Of a DNA stretch of 64,000 nt, positions 24,043 through 37,200 are shown piece after piece; position 1 is the first letter of the stretch, and every line of letters starts with the position of its first letter. The stretch spans positions 8,287 to 72,286 of the forward strand of contig JAIPMN010000605.1 of assembly GCA_020650975.1 (NCBI GenBank), in the 5' to 3' direction. A program made the translations under genes and the position numbers. Under the pieces are notes generated by a model, which saw only the letters and a list, made by a program, of their open reading frames with translations, searched no databases and was not told where the DNA came from. The DNA comes from Apostichopus californicus. Lineage: Eukaryota; Echinodermata; Holothuroidea; Aspidochirotida; Stichopodidae.

Positions 24043-25545
24043 CTGAAAATTGATTAGATGATTAAAAATAGATGACAGTGATTCTTCATTGTACCAACAT
24101 TTCTTTATCGATATATTAAGAAGAGGGAGAAGAAACAGCAACTACCGGACCATATTCGAGGAGAACTTATTGCCGTAGATAAATTATCGAGTGTATTTAA
24201 GCTGAGATTGACACATCACGTCAGTTAAAACATGTTAGTTGTTTGAGTCATTCTCCCGGGTGTCGGTGGAAACGAGTCTAATTTACGACTGGTGACTCGT
24301 CACCTTGTTATCAAGCAGTCGGCTGATATTGATGTGTGTTTATTCATGTTTGTTTTGCCAAAGTTCAAAAGAGAGAAAAACACATATCAATCACCACAAA
24401 TATAAATCTTTGATATGAATCTTCCTGGATTCACAAATTTGATGTTTTTTCCTTTTTAAATTAAAACAAAAGTCGCTTCATTTTATAAAACACCCTTTGG
24501 GGTGAACGGCGTACTTTTGTAAACATCGACAATGTGATTATTCTTCCTACAATGGTTACGAGTCACTAAATCTCACTTTCACTTTTTACGACATTTACAA
24601 AACGTCGGGTGAGAGGTACCAGTAACTTTGGTAGAATCACATATAATGGGCATAGAGACAAACAAAAAATATGCAAAAACAGGGGCACAAGGCTATCGTT
24701 ACAGTATGTGTTGTCGCTAGAGAGAGCTAGAGAGAGAATTAACAGGAGAAAAAGGCTGAGGCCAGGGGGAAGACAAAATTGATGACATTGTCACAAAAAA
24801 AAACGGTGATTACTGAGACATGTCAAATAGTAACTACGAACCAGAACTGTTGCCACTAGTGATAACTCATATCCCACAGACAATGAAAGGATCTAAATAC
24901 ATCAGGCAGACAGGCAGGCAGGGAGTTATTTTTACGTCGCCTTAGCAACCACGAATGTGGGAGAAGCCCGCTAGGGATTATGGATTACACCTTTTAAGTC
25001 GTGTGGCTTCCAATTCAACATTTTAACTCAAAATTTGGAATCTTGTCAATTTAGAAAATATAAAAAATAAAGAAAGAAAAATATAACAAAAATATACAGA
25101 ACAGACTGATAGTCAGTTTAGATTAGCACAGTATTCATTCTTTGTATGAGGGTTGTGTTATAATCTTTGTTGTTCTTGTTACCTAGTATCTCACTTGTTT
25201 TAGTTTAAATATGCACTAGTATGCATGATATAAAACTTGTACACATGCCAGTGGTGACGTTATTTTCTATATCTCACACCCTGCAATTTCATCAAAATCA
25301 TCCCACTGATGTCACCGGTTGCAAAATGGATAAAGGAAAGAATATAAGAAGGTATAATAGAAAAAGAAAAAAAACGGCAAATTGTGAGTTACAGTGTACA
25401 AGTAATTTTGGATCTGACAAGTTTAATAGCAAGTACACCCCTGAACTCTAATAATGCAGAGAAAAAGGGAAAAAAACTTGCCCATAATCACAACTTAAAG
25501 GAGTAACATCTGACATGATGAAGTTACAGTAACTATCATAATTAC
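24043..25545 (-). other. Intron 8
   Basis: AT-rich intron with no recognised element apart from a GAGAGAGCTAG-type run near 24715-24740. Confidence 0.7.
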
Positions 25546-25654
25546 CTGTTTATGAAGGTCCATCTTGTCGATATGAGATAACACCCAACCGATACTGCCG
25601 TCACCACCACAGACTAAAATGCGGAATGTTGTGAAGTTTTGGAATAGCCGCAGC
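25546..25654 (-). CDS. DGKH: DGK exon 8: catalytic glycine motif
   Basis: The exon encodes [19 protein letters not shown] then [27 protein letters not shown] is the GGDGxxGW nucleotide-binding/catalytic signature of diacylglycerol kinases, all key glycines being intact. It begins in phase 2 after TCGTAG, completes the split glycine from exon 7, and ends in phase 0 before GTAATT. Confidence 0.97.
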
Positions 25655-26192
25655 CTACGAGGACGATAAATAAAGATGCATGACAATTGGGTATTACATT
25701 ATTAGTAGAAACAACAGATCCACAACTCATGATAATGAACCAGATAATGAACAAGATAATCATGACGAAATATTCAAGTAAAAAAGTCCAAATTTTTTGA
25801 GCTTTGCTTTAAGGTACCTTCAATTAACTTGCAATGTTCTTTTAATAAAATTGATGGAGTTGTCTGTAAACTATATAAAGAAATAGGTATCATGATTATC
25901 AGTAAATTTATTGAATTAATAAATTAGATGAAATTATTTGAAGGAACTTCAACCACGCTGTGGTACAAAGACTGTTAAAACTGAAGTCGATACAAATACT
26001 TCAGGTAGTTTTAATAAATTAGCATATATAATGACCATGTCAGAGCAAACTGTCTGACAACGCCCTTTTTATCAGTTAGAATAAATTTTGACTATTAGTC
26101 AAGATTGCTATCATCATGGCGATTAAGAATTAATCGTATCAACATTTTGATCAAAGTTAATTCAAAATGTTACTTTCAATTGTGCCTGTTAC
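25655..26192 (-). other. Intron 7, distal part
   Basis: AT-rich; nothing recognised. Confidence 0.7.
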
Positions 26193-26861
26193 TCTGTAGC
26201 AGCTTATCCCATGTATGGGCCACCATTCATCAAATCAAACACTTATCTGATAAATCATAAATCTGATTAGTGAGTGGCTATGAGCATCTACTGTAGCAGC
26301 TTACCCCATGTATGGGCCACCATTCATCAAATCAAACACTTATCTGATAAATCACAAAATCTGATAGAGATTAGTGAGTGGCTATGAGCATCTACTGTAG
26401 CAGCTTACCCCATGTACAGGCCTCCATTCATCAAATCAAACACTTATCTGATAAATCACAAAATCTGATAGAGATTAGTGAGTGGCTATGAGCATCTACT
26501 GTATCAGCTTACCCCATGTACGAGCCTCCATTCATCAAATCAAACACTTATCTGATAAATCACAAAATCTGATAGAGATTAGTGAGTGGCTATGAGCATC
26601 TACTGTAGCAGCTTACCCCATATACGGGCCACCATTCATCAAATCAAACACTTATCTGATAAATCACAAAATCTGATAGAGATTTGTGAGTGGCTATGAG
26701 CATCTACTGTAGCAGCTTACCCCATGTACGGGCCACCATTCATCAAATCAAACACTTATCTGATAAATCACAAAATCTGATATAGATTAGTGAGTGGCTA
26801 TGAGCATCTACTGTAGCAGCTTACCCCATGTATGGGCCACCATTCATCAAATCAAACACTT
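26193..26861 (-). repeat. 104-bp tandem array spanning the exon 7 donor
   Basis: Six units (starts at 26193, 26291, 26395, 26499, 26603, 26707) precede the true junction at 26811-26861. On the minus strand each unit contains 37 nt identical or nearly so to the 3' end of exon 7 (encoding [12 protein letters not shown]), then the donor GGGGTAAGC, then 67 bp of intron. Five of the six copies keep the GT; the farthest has lost it. Upstream of each exon-like piece is GATTTATCAG, a possible acceptor. Confidence 0.95.
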
Positions 26862-27087
26862 GCACCGGGTTCAACAGTTGTCTAAAGCGACGTAGAAACT
26901 TGACACCTTGGTTGTCCCCACTCTTAGAGTTGACAAAGACCAACAAGGGGCTCCCGCAACCGTTCTTGGATGCCTGCCAATATCCGTCGGAGTCCATCGA
27001 ATTGAGGGCCGGAGGTGGGATCAGAGAAAGACGACAGTCTCCAAGGGAGCACTTGGCTGGGAAATGACCTTTGCACCCGATGTGTAT
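26825..27087 (-). CDS. DGKH: DGK exon 7: end of second C1 and start of catalytic DGKc domain
   Basis: The exon starts [18 protein letters not shown], supplying the last zinc ligands of C1b, then runs [18 protein letters not shown] and into the catalytic domain with [29 protein letters not shown] and [24 protein letters not shown] is the family's conserved opening of the kinase core. It is 263 nt and ends in phase 2 at GG|GTAAGC. The final 37 nt and the donor are repeated six times downstream (26193-26810). Confidence 0.96.
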
Positions 27088-27953
27088 CTGAAGAAATGAG
27101 AAAAGGTGACAGTTTTGCAGTGGGAACTCTGGGACAGAGAGTATTGAATGTTTCTAGGGGGTATAAATGACACTCTTATTCATACGGAATATCCATCGTA
27201 AATCCAACACAAGGCAAGGTTGTACGTTAGCTTCATCAGTGGTCCAAAATATGCGTGTCCGGGAGATTGAGGTGGGGTAGGGGGAGGAGAAAACCAATAG
27301 GCCTTGGAGATCTTCCCAAGAGGAGTTGTAGTTTTTGTAGGTGTCCAACAGAATTTATACAGGTAATTATAACAGTCTTGTCAATATTTAGTAAGGTTAT
27401 TTCATTGCATAAGAATGCAATAACTTTTCATAATCTCCAAGATACTAAAATGACACTAACAGTTGATCATTTGATTGCTATACATACGATTTAATTTTGT
27501 TGCTGTTGCTACTTCAAAGGAATCAGCTGAAACACTGAATTACAACGTAGAGTGCATCAATAGGTTGAAAAATAAGTTTGGGAGTAGCAGGGGCAGACAC
27601 CCTCCTGCCATTGACTTTGAAAAATTGGAGAAACAACTGCCCCTAATTCCCTCTCCCATTCCCACATGTGGATGGATGGTCTGATATAAAATGATTTCTT
27701 CGGGGACTATCCTGACCACCTGCAGGAACTCAATCAGGCTTGTCACCGCCCTCCCCTCCCCCCCACCTCAACCCACCTGTCACCGACGGACCCTAACCAC
27801 CCTTGAAATTGTTTGAGATACAGCCAGTGCATTAGTTTTAGAGTGTTTCATTTTATTCTTATAGTTATCAAGTAAAGGATCTACAAAACTACCAGAATCA
27901 CAAACACACATGAATGCAAACCAGTTCAGACATTTAACGACAATGATACCACA

Positions 27954-28292
27954 GAAAGTTTCTTGTTTTGAAGGATATTTTTTGAAGGACTAGTGACAAA
28001 AGTATGAAAATAACATTCATGAATCTACTGTATATTTGAAATCAAGCAAAGTTTCTTGTTTGAAGGATATTTTTTGAAGGACTAGCGACAAAAGTATGAA
28101 AATAACATTCATGAATCTACTGTATATTTGAGCAAAGTTTCTTGTTTTGAAGGATATTTTTGAAGGACTAGCGACAAAAGTATGAAAATAACATTCATGA
28201 ATCTACTGTATATTTGAGCAAAGTTTCTTGTTTTGAAGGATATTTTTGAAGGACCAGTGACAAAGGTATGTAAAACAACATTCATGAATCTT
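27954..28292. repeat. Tandem array, about 85-bp unit, 4 copies
   Basis: Units share AAAGTTTCTTGTTTTGAAGG, GACAAAAGTATGAAAATAAC and ATTCATGAATCTACTGTATA. Purely intronic (intron 6); it contains no exon sequence. Confidence 0.9.
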
Positions 28293-31200
28293 TATCTGAG
28301 ATCACACAGAGCTACTAATAATAAATTCAGTAATAGTTTGACATTTGTCAACGATTGTTCATCGTAAATGAATCGATAATCAAATACCGTTGATGCTGGA
28401 TCTTCAAATGAGGATAATTGTTTCCAATAATAAGCTTCCAAGGACCAAGAATCTTATAGCTCAAAGATAAATCGATGCCAAACCTTCGAGAGATACCTTA
28501 AGTTTTAATGGTTAACCTTTTTGATCATATATACTGGTTAGCCATAGTTTTTCAAGTCCTAAGACACCTCCATAAAAATGCCAAGACTACATTTCTTCGA
28601 AACAGTTTGACGTCAAACGGGGTTTAAAGGACGAATAGTGAAATAAAGTAATAAAGAAATATCATAAATATTACTAGTTATCATCATGAATCATGTTATT
28701 TTGTCATTGTTACATCATTAATGACCTTGTGTGGCAAATTGTGCGCAGGTTATGTGAAGATGTAAGCTTCTGGAATTGTCTCATTTTTCAAATGTAAAAG
28801 AAACAAATATTATTTCTCACATAAGTAGTCCATCTTAGCTGAACTAATATAATCTTGGGAACTCCTACGGCATGGGTACATTTTCAAAGGGTATGCAAGG
28901 TAAGTAGCCCTAGAATTCACAATTTTAACCATTTGCTAACAAAAAATGCAAGTGCTCACAAAAATCTAATGCCTTACATCACATTCTCACTGCTAGTTCC
29001 CTGAAATTACAGCACACATACAGTTCCTGTAGGCTGGTGAAAGCAGCCCAAATATATTTACCGATAGCGTGCTAATAAGCAGTAAAAGAACACCAGGTTT
29101 ATGTTAGGTACGGAACTCCCACTCATCATACATGTGTTATATTGTTTACCGGCATGAAGCTGCAAGAGCCTTTCTTTTTTTGCCTGCAGCCAAACAACAA
29201 AATCCACAGGCATTAAGCCGGTAAATTGCTTGTATTTTGAGGCCTACAGAGTGAGCTCAACCTTAAGCCTAAATAAGCAGGTCTATACCAACATATTTTG
29301 TTCACAGAAGGAGAAAATCAAAAGATGATTTAATATTCAAACACTAACAGCAAAATCATCTCCTAATTACATTTTACCTGGTATAGGATTTAATACCAAT
29401 ACCAGCACAACTGTTCTTGTGTGTGCCTAACGTAAAGAATGAAGAAATCTTTATCAACTTGTTTCTCTTTTTTCATATTTGTGTAGGGAGATACATAGTA
29501 GAACAGTGAAATTTTGTTAGACTCATGATTTTTTAGATGGAACTCCACCTTTTTGTAATTTAAACAAGACAAGAATCGCAAATTTACACACTGAAAAAAC
29601 ACCATAATATTGAAGATATTTTTCATGTAAACTGTGACACTGACCAATGAATGAGTTTTCATAGAAAAAACTTTCAAAATGGGTCAAATAGTTATTTACT
29701 TATAGCAAAATAACCAATTGTAACAGTTTAAAAAATAAAAAAATGGTTACAAGACTTCATTAGCTAATACCCTAATACCTAAAAAAAAAAATTAAAGCTT
29801 CAAATGCTCAATTACTCTACCGAGGTACGTTTCACTGTATTGCTTGGATACATTGCTTTTGTATTTCTGCACATGCAGCCCCACCAGTCAATGAGCCAAA
29901 AAAAAAAAAAATCGTTTGGTTTTTTTTATGTACATATTATCAGTAAGACCAAGGGTATACGTATTCTGTTAAAGAGTTGCGGTTTCGGTTTCTGTTCTGT
30001 TTAGAAACAAAAACTAATAGACAAGGTTGAGGTATTACACAACAGTTGTGACTCTATTAATACAACCAGCCCAAAAAAAAAAAAAAAAAAAATTTGTTTG
30101 CTTGCGTGACAGAGATATATTATGCTCTTAAATGCAACCAGCACATATATTCAAGTATTACAACAGTTAATAGAAACTGAATACTTAACCCACAGAAATT
30201 CATGCCATATCACTTGGAAGGAATTAATTTGTCATCAGCTAAACTTGTTTACATGCTTTCTGCATAAACATTCTTCCAACTGTAATATATTGTGAAGTTC
30301 AACTGGTGAGGCCTTCTCCTTTCTCAACAATTAATTCTCAAAATTTCTTCTTTCCCCCCTTCCCCCCCCCCCCCTCTTTCCCTTGGAGGCAATTTTTATT
30401 TTTGTTTTAATTATGGATCATGTTACTTCTAATTTTACTTCAATCATTCTTCATGTGTGTGTACCTCACAACATGTTTTCATTTTGCTTTTATTTTGAAC
30501 TTGTTTTCATATCAGATGACGCATCCACAGCATTTGACTTAAAACGTTTCCTTCGCTTTATGAAATGAAAACAATTAACAGGTTTCGGCCTCCAACCTCC
30601 TTCTTGCCTTGTAAAACTTTCTTTATCTTTAAGAGCTCCTCCAAGTGTCCAAAGGGTGTGATATACATCATCATCATCTTGGCCAATAATAAGGGAAAAG
30701 TCAAATTCCAATTCCGCTTAATGGTGAGGCCATATAAATGGAATAACCATTAGCAAGAATTGTAATTACACCTTTACCAGAGAGCTCTCTCTCCTACAGA
30801 GTCATTTAAGGTACATTAAATATCACACCTATTGTGTAATTACAGTAACTTCTCTCAATAACGCACTTTAGCCGAGCTTGTCACCTAAAGTGCCTTTAAA
30901 AAGACTTATTAAAGTAGCACTGTGCCACTAAGTCTTTTTTTTTAAATTCTATTGAGCAGCCTTTTAGATCATAGTTAAAATGGAAGTCGAAAGAATGGAT
31001 GATAGCTAACCGAGCTGTTACCACGGCAACGCTCCCTGTGTGCCCAGAGAGACAAAATATTGAGTAATTATTACGTCCTTTGATCTCAAATTCAAGAGAA
31101 GACCCATATCTATCTCTGGCAAACTTAACAAAGAGTATTCAATCAAAATTTGGTCTAAAGACCCTTTTCTCATTAAAATTTCATCGATGAAAAGCATCTC

Positions 31201-32694
31201 AACTTATTTAAAGTTGCATATAAATATATATATTCCATTTGAAGGAGACAAAACTGATAAGTTAAGAATCAATGAGTCTCCAGGAGTGGATTTTCTACAC
31301 TGATGAGCTATATATATATGAAGAACTACACGTGAAGATATAGGTAGTTTTGTTTGGATTCAAACTATCTTTCCTGGTTTTTTTTCTGTTTCTTTGTGTT
31401 TTTATTGTTGTTGTGTTTTAGTTTTGTAGAACAGATGTGCTACTAGTATATATTAACCATGAGAGAAGGACGAAATTTGAAACTAGGCATAAATCCATAT
31501 TTAACATTCTGAGTTAATGTTACTGAAAAGTACTGTTTCTTGCAAGGTTGGAAAACAGTCATTTCCAGTTGCGGTGCTCATCGACTGTTTAATATGCAGA
31601 GAGAGAGAGAAAGAAGAAAATTCTACTATAACAGCTAAGACTCTACACTGGTCGGTTTCGTGTTCACTACGAAATGTGGCAAAAGGATCACTTTACCTCC
31701 TCCACACTCCCGAGGTCCATTCACGAATATATTAATTGAAAGATGAAGAAGAGTATAACATTCAGAATTGAATGTGCACATGCAGTCATAATTTAAAACA
31801 AAAGGGGAGCTGTATCACACGCACCGACACAAATGTGTCCCACCTTGATATACATACATCGACGATGACACGATGAACTTCAAAAGTCTTCGGAAAAGGA
31901 GCTTGATTGCATAATCAGATCACACGCACTGGCCATCTGAAAGTAACTCGTAACTCGGATGCTTCCTCATGCGCGGACAAATTCTGACACTTGCTGTAGT
32001 AAGCGTGGGGTAGGCGTTGCCTCTAGCTGACTTTTACAGGGTGAACCAAAGCTTATTTGTCTTAAGGAATTGCACTGGTATCATACGTTGTGATTGCATG
32101 TGAAAGTACCTTACAGTAGTTGGCTTACATTTTTTCAGCGCATCAAGATGTTTTAAGGTTTTTTGAGCTTCATTAGAACTGTATATTATTATTTATAATA
32201 TCAAGGTTCATAGATGGTATTTGTATTTTTTAATTAATTTTATATTTTGATGGTTTTACTGCTCTCTTGCTTTTAACATAGCACAGGTTCGTTAGTGTAG
32301 CAGCTTTGATTAAAATATCTGCACACTTAATATTCAGCTGACAGGCTAATAGCATCCTGTTTGTGTGAAATATAGAAGATTAGGCATCCTTTCTGAATAT
32401 GTTTACCAGCCAAGGGGTCGCATAGATATTGCATGGATTGCTAAAATTCAACGTTTACGCAAGGAATCGAAATCAACCAAAAAATTCAAAATTCCAACTT
32501 AAGACCTAAAACCTCTGTCTTAGAATACAGCTTTAAGTGAATTAGTAATTAAACAAAAGTAAAACATTATAAAGCATAATTATATTGTCTCCTGCAGAAG
32601 ATGACATCACAAGTTAATTGCATAACACATCCTTTTTATCACAAGGATTCAAGTTATGTGACTTTGAGCAATGTCATTCAAAGTTCAACTGCCA

Positions 32695-33212
32695 GCAAAT
32701 AAGCAAGGCCCGAAAAGGGTCATTTCCGGTGATTTAGGGAGTATCTTTACAAAAAAAATTTCTGTAGTTTTCACCACCGCTAATTATAAGTCTACCATCC
32801 TTTATATTTCATAATAAGATCTGATTTGGAGAAATGTCTCTAGAAAGGTTGCTAGCTTTTAAGAATGGTGATCGAACCTGCAGCACAGGAACAGAGAGAC
32901 GGCATTCAACATTGTCTACTGCACATTGTTGTGTTTCCAGTGGCGGAGCGTCCATACAGTGGGGGGGGGGGGGTTGATGCCCCCCTGATGGACTCAAATG
33001 GACTGCTGGCGCCCTTTTCAGCTTTTTACCACTTTTTACTTATTCGCGATTATTGACTTTTTTATTGCGCTCTCATCTACCTATTGACGTTTGTCACATT
33101 TTGTTGGCGATGACACCTATTTATTCTTTGTTTATCTGCAAATAAGCAAGGCCCGAAAAGGGTCATTTCCGGTGATTTAGGGAGTATCTTTACAAAAAAA
33201 ATTTCTGTAGTT
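32695..33212 (+). repeat. Pair of identical 75-bp direct repeats around a dispersed-repeat-like segment
   Basis: 32695-32769 and 33138-33212 are identical (GCAAATAAGCAAGGCCCGAA to TTTCTGTAGTT). Between them lies a poly-G tract at 32961-32973 in a segment starting AGTGGCGGAGCGTCC, which has the look of a dispersed genomic repeat. The identity implies recent duplication or homogenisation. Confidence 0.8.
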
Positions 33213-34331
33213 GTCAACCATGCATGTCAATTGATATATTCCAAAATTTTAGATCGTCAGAATAGCTTAATGCCAAATGTTGACATCTGTTGTTTCCTTC
33301 CCACTATAGGGACAAACATAAAGTGTTCGGTTATGCACCAGTTGTTGGCCTAGTATTTAATGGCTTGTTTTCTATAACTACAAGCTGGTTTTCGGGAAAA
33401 AGTCCAAAATGTCTCCAAACGTTGTGAAATAAAGTCCTCACCGCCCCCCCCTCCACCAATCCCATTCATCTTTTAATTTATATAGCACAAATTAACAACA
33501 AATAAATGAAAAGAAAGAAGCCTCTCTTGGCATTTTAAAGTTAACATTTTAATACAGATGGTCTTTAAAATCATCTTTCCCCTGGAAGCTATTACACCTA
33601 ACTGAAAATGGTGCTTATCGTCAAATTAAAAGACATATATGTCTTCATAATGCTGAGCTGAAACTGGATAGATTATTAGGGCTGTAAAACATCTATGCGT
33701 GAGACACCGTCATGAACTTCCTTGTCCGAGATGATGTATCGATTCTACTGACAATACATTTGCCTTCCCACGACCACATTTGGGTTTTTTTCTTTCCCCA
33801 TGAATTCACAGCTTAAAACTGTATTTCATATGAGGTTTGAAGAATATTGCCGAATCACAAGGTCAAAATTTCTTACGTCTGTATCGACCGGTCTGTTTTG
33901 CTTAAAATGTTCTGTCCTGTTTTATAAACACTTTTCACTAAGTTTGAAGGGGAAAAAAGAGCAAACACATGACAGTGTACTTCAAAATAATGTTTCCACT
34001 GGGGAAATCCCGTAAACTGAAGAGTTTGTGACAACTTTGATAATATTTGAAATTTAAATAGATGCAGGTGTCAACTTTTGGTTTAGTTGACACAGCAGAT
34101 ATATGTGAATACTCAGTTCAACCTCTCCCCCCCCCCAACCTTCCTCTCTTCCTCCCCCCCTCAACTCATCAACACTGAATAGAAAATAGTGTACCTAATA
34201 CCCTTAGTACCAAGAGCAAATGGTCATTTTGTGTAACTGAGAAGAGTCTTTGAAGACAGATGGAAATGCATCGGTTTCTCAAAATTTGTCCTTGCGTGAT
34301 ATATGCATTCCTTGCGGGATGAGTTACTTAC

Positions 34332-34457
34332 CATGGCTCTACACCATAGGCAGCGTAGGTCCTGGAGTCTCAGCACACTACCACACGTCTTATCACAGAC
34401 AGCACACTTTGCACTGACTGGGACGTTCCCCTCCATCCACTGGTGAGGCATCGATAT
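34332..34457 (-). CDS. DGKH: DGK exon 6: second C1 zinc finger, N-terminal part
   Basis: The 42 codons read [18 protein letters not shown] then [20 protein letters not shown] and CRAM. Histidine and the CxxC and CxxC pairs of the second C1 domain are intact. The exon is flanked by TTTCACAG and GTAAGT and is phase 0 at both ends. The finger is completed in exon 7. Confidence 0.96.
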
Positions 34458-35270
34458 CTGTGAAATTTAATCAATTGAAAGTTTTTGTCACATTTAGAAA
34501 TCAAAATTTAAACTAATATAAAGTCTCATGTTTATACATTTGTTGGGAACTTGGTTTTTCACTCAGCATGCTAGATTTATCAATTAATACATGCTATTGG
34601 TGATAAATTGATCAAAGGGGAATTTACTATTGTCTGCTCTGTGAATGGACACTGACATCATCTATTTCTCTTCTAAAACTTAAACTTCAGATAACCTTCA
34701 TGTCAGATCTTTTTTTTTGTACTTGACCTAATTGGCAGGTTATCGGACAATACAGAGGACCCCCTAAGTACCCTTATATCTTGTAACTGATCTTGTACGA
34801 AAAAGACAAGTCCACCAGCATAACGGGTTAATTTTATGCACTCGATTAACCGATTGTCTCAATCTTGAAGCTGTATTGTCAAAGAGATTCCTAAAATATC
34901 AGCTCCCAAATCAATCTCTTTTCAAAAATCATTTGATGGGCTCAGCAGAAATACTGAATGTAATGCTGGGTGACTCCATGCTATACAGAGGTCTGCATAC
35001 AGTCCTACAGCTAACATGCTAACTACAGTATGGCATCATTTGTGGTAATTTGGCTACATTGATTACCTCAAAAAATTTGTCATATTTTTCACTGAAGAGA
35101 TTACAAAAAATCAGCTGTGAAGGAAACCATTATGATCAATGGTGCAAAAACTTGGAATACTAGGGAGATGCTGTGATCAACAGGAACCATTTATGATGAT
35201 AATATTTCAATGATTAAGAAAGCTGAATTGATCGATCGATAAACTCATCGAGTAAACTCGAGAAACTCAC
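34458..35270 (-). other. Intron 5
   Basis: AT-rich; nothing recognised. Confidence 0.75.
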
Positions 35271-35380
35271 AGTGCCATCCTCTTCTTCGATGATATCTTT
35301 CCCTATGGATGCCAATGTGGTCCATTTACAGTTGTTTTGTGCTCTCACAGCACATCTCTTGTGGGCTTTGCATTTACACA
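35271..35380 (-). CDS. DGKH: DGK exon 5: first C1 finger, C-terminal part
   Basis: After a split valine codon this exon reads [19 protein letters not shown] then [17 protein letters not shown]. It completes the zinc ligands of the first C1 domain (CxxH...C...C) and contains the near-invariant [15 protein letters not shown] string of type II DGKs. The acceptor is TCCGTCAG; the donor is GTGAGT. It ends in phase 0. Confidence 0.96.
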
Positions 35381-36229
35381 CTGACGGAGAAGAAATAATA
35401 GATGAAACGTGAAACGTTACATCGATACAAAATAAATACATGACGGTATTCATATCCAAGACGGATGGCAGAAGGATAAGATGAAAGACAAGATTATCTT
35501 CTCCACTTATAACACAATGAAAAAGCTTTCCCTAACAAAAAAATATATATCTCAATATAAGAAAAAAACATATCTGGCCATGGAAGCTGGTTCGAGATGA
35601 AACTTATCATTCCGTTGATGAATTTAATCATTAAGCAGCACCAGAGTAGGTATTGTTACAAGTACAAAGATATCATTCCCATCGTGACGAATATACGTTA
35701 CGTCCCTCGAAACTAAACCAGTCACGTTTCACCGGGAAGTCACGTTCGTGTGAAATCGATTCTTTTGCCAGCTTTGTGGATCCGGAGGCCTACACTTGTC
35801 AAATCAAACTCGGTGGTATTTACTTTGAGAACGTACACAGAATTACAGAGATACATTTATGGGTTACTAAAACAGTGGATAGCTCTGTCACCTCGTAGCT
35901 AGCTTAGGAGAAATTCCGACTCAAAACTTTTTGACGTGACCATGAACGACAGATAACAAGAGCACAAAAAAAAATTTCAGTCTGGAAGAAGTGGAAAGTG
36001 TTTTGCTGATAATTAAAGTTTATTACAGAACATAGTGTTAACCAACACAATAACCATCAAACACATCCCGAACCCCTCCCCCCCCCCCCTATGCAATACA
36101 GGATACTTATTTGGCTCTGCACAATTGATAGACTACTTCAGTATCCAATGGATGGAAAAACTGAGATACTAGTTCACAGTTCTTCGCGAATTATGTTAAA
36201 GAAAACGCACCTTGCTGGCACTTTCGACG

Positions 36230-36370
36230 GTAGAATGAGAAGGAAGGGCATTGACCGGAGGAGCCGGTTATAGAGGGTGCACAGTGTTAAAAGGTTACCA
36301 GATCATTCTATAGGCACGGTAGAACTACAGTGCTAGGGTTGTGGGGAGACAGGTAAGTGAGGAGCGAATT
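36230..36370 (+). repeat. Dispersed repeat, copy a
   Basis: Shares with 39445-39545 and 62491-62627 the order: GGGCATTGACCGGAG, AGAGGGTGCACAGTG, AAGGTTACCA, CATTCTATAGGCACGGTAGAA, GGTTGTGGGGAGACAGGTAAG, GAGGAGCGAA. Same orientation in all three. It lies in intron 4, whose remainder shows only a poly-C run at 36076-36089. Confidence 0.8.
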
Positions 36371-37067
36371 ATATCAACCTTGCACACTCTACAGTTGTGG
36401 CAAATGTCCTATGGCAACTTGACATGACACACTTCTAACAAAATGTCACCAAGAACATAGCACATAAATTTATACTACACATATTAAAAATGGCATACAT
36501 CTCCATAGATACCCAGAAACATGGTGTGGAAGTTTATGTTTTAACAAAACAGGAAAAGAAAACAGCAAACTTGCCCCCAAAAAATGTGTTAGATAATCAA
36601 ATAATAGCAACCCATATGTTCAAAATTCAACAAACAATTGCAATTTCTCTCGAAGCTATGCAGAGGCATTCTCAAAGATTATTCTGCCCTCTAACATTCC
36701 TCAGTGTCTGGATATATTTAACTTCGAAGTTAAGAATCCCCAAAAAATTGATACTTTCTTTCGTTTTCAATTCAGTTCAAATTTATTTTCTCACAGGATG
36801 TTTGGTAAATACTACACTACATTGCATGCCCACACACAAGTGTGACAACAGAAGACAGGATCGTTTATCGAAATTATTTAAGCGCTGTTCAGCATGACAA
36901 AACTTACTTTTTACTTACGAGAATTCCTACGACGATGTGTTTGAATTTTTTTATTTACAGTTCCAGAAAGCTTGACCATCATTTGGTTACCCAGTCTACT
37001 TGTGGGCGATGAAAAAATACGGACGACTATGATATGTCAAGTTCAGGTTTATATTTTCGTAACTTAC

Positions 37068-37200
37068 CTTCACATGAAAGACCATGGGATGTGACACCAG
37101 AGAGAGCTTCTCGGCACACATTGCAGTAGGTAGGCCGGGCGTGGGAGCAAGCATACCAATTGTGCATTCCAGAAAGCATATCACGCATGTGTTCCCCGGG
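37068..37200 (-). CDS. DGKH: DGK exon 4: first C1 zinc finger, N-terminal part
   Basis: The exon encodes [18 protein letters not shown] then [18 protein letters not shown] and TSHGLSCE, ending in phase 1. The histidine and the paired CxxC cysteines of the C1 (phorbol-ester/DAG-type) finger are present. The exon begins in phase 0, which lets it be spliced either to PH exon 3 or to either of the two candidate alternative first exons at 49.5 and 45.2 kb. Confidence 0.96.

Larger units (their letters stand above)
27088..34331 (-). other. Intron 6 (7.2 kb)
   Basis: Besides the 85-bp array it holds poly-A/T tracts (29775, 29900, 30073), a poly-C run (30353-30375), a TA tract (31308) and the 75-bp direct repeat pair at 32695/33138. 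A minus-strand open frame of 73 codons at 30490-30711 reads compactly (VYHTLWTLGGALKDKESF) but matches nothing I know. Confidence 0.7.

Noticed and set aside
30490-30711. Minus-strand frame of 73 codons (contains VYHTLWTLGGALKDKESF)
   Set aside because: It looks compact, but I recognise no domain, it has no convincing splice sites, and it lies in intron 6. It may be part of a dispersed repeat; a genome search would decide.
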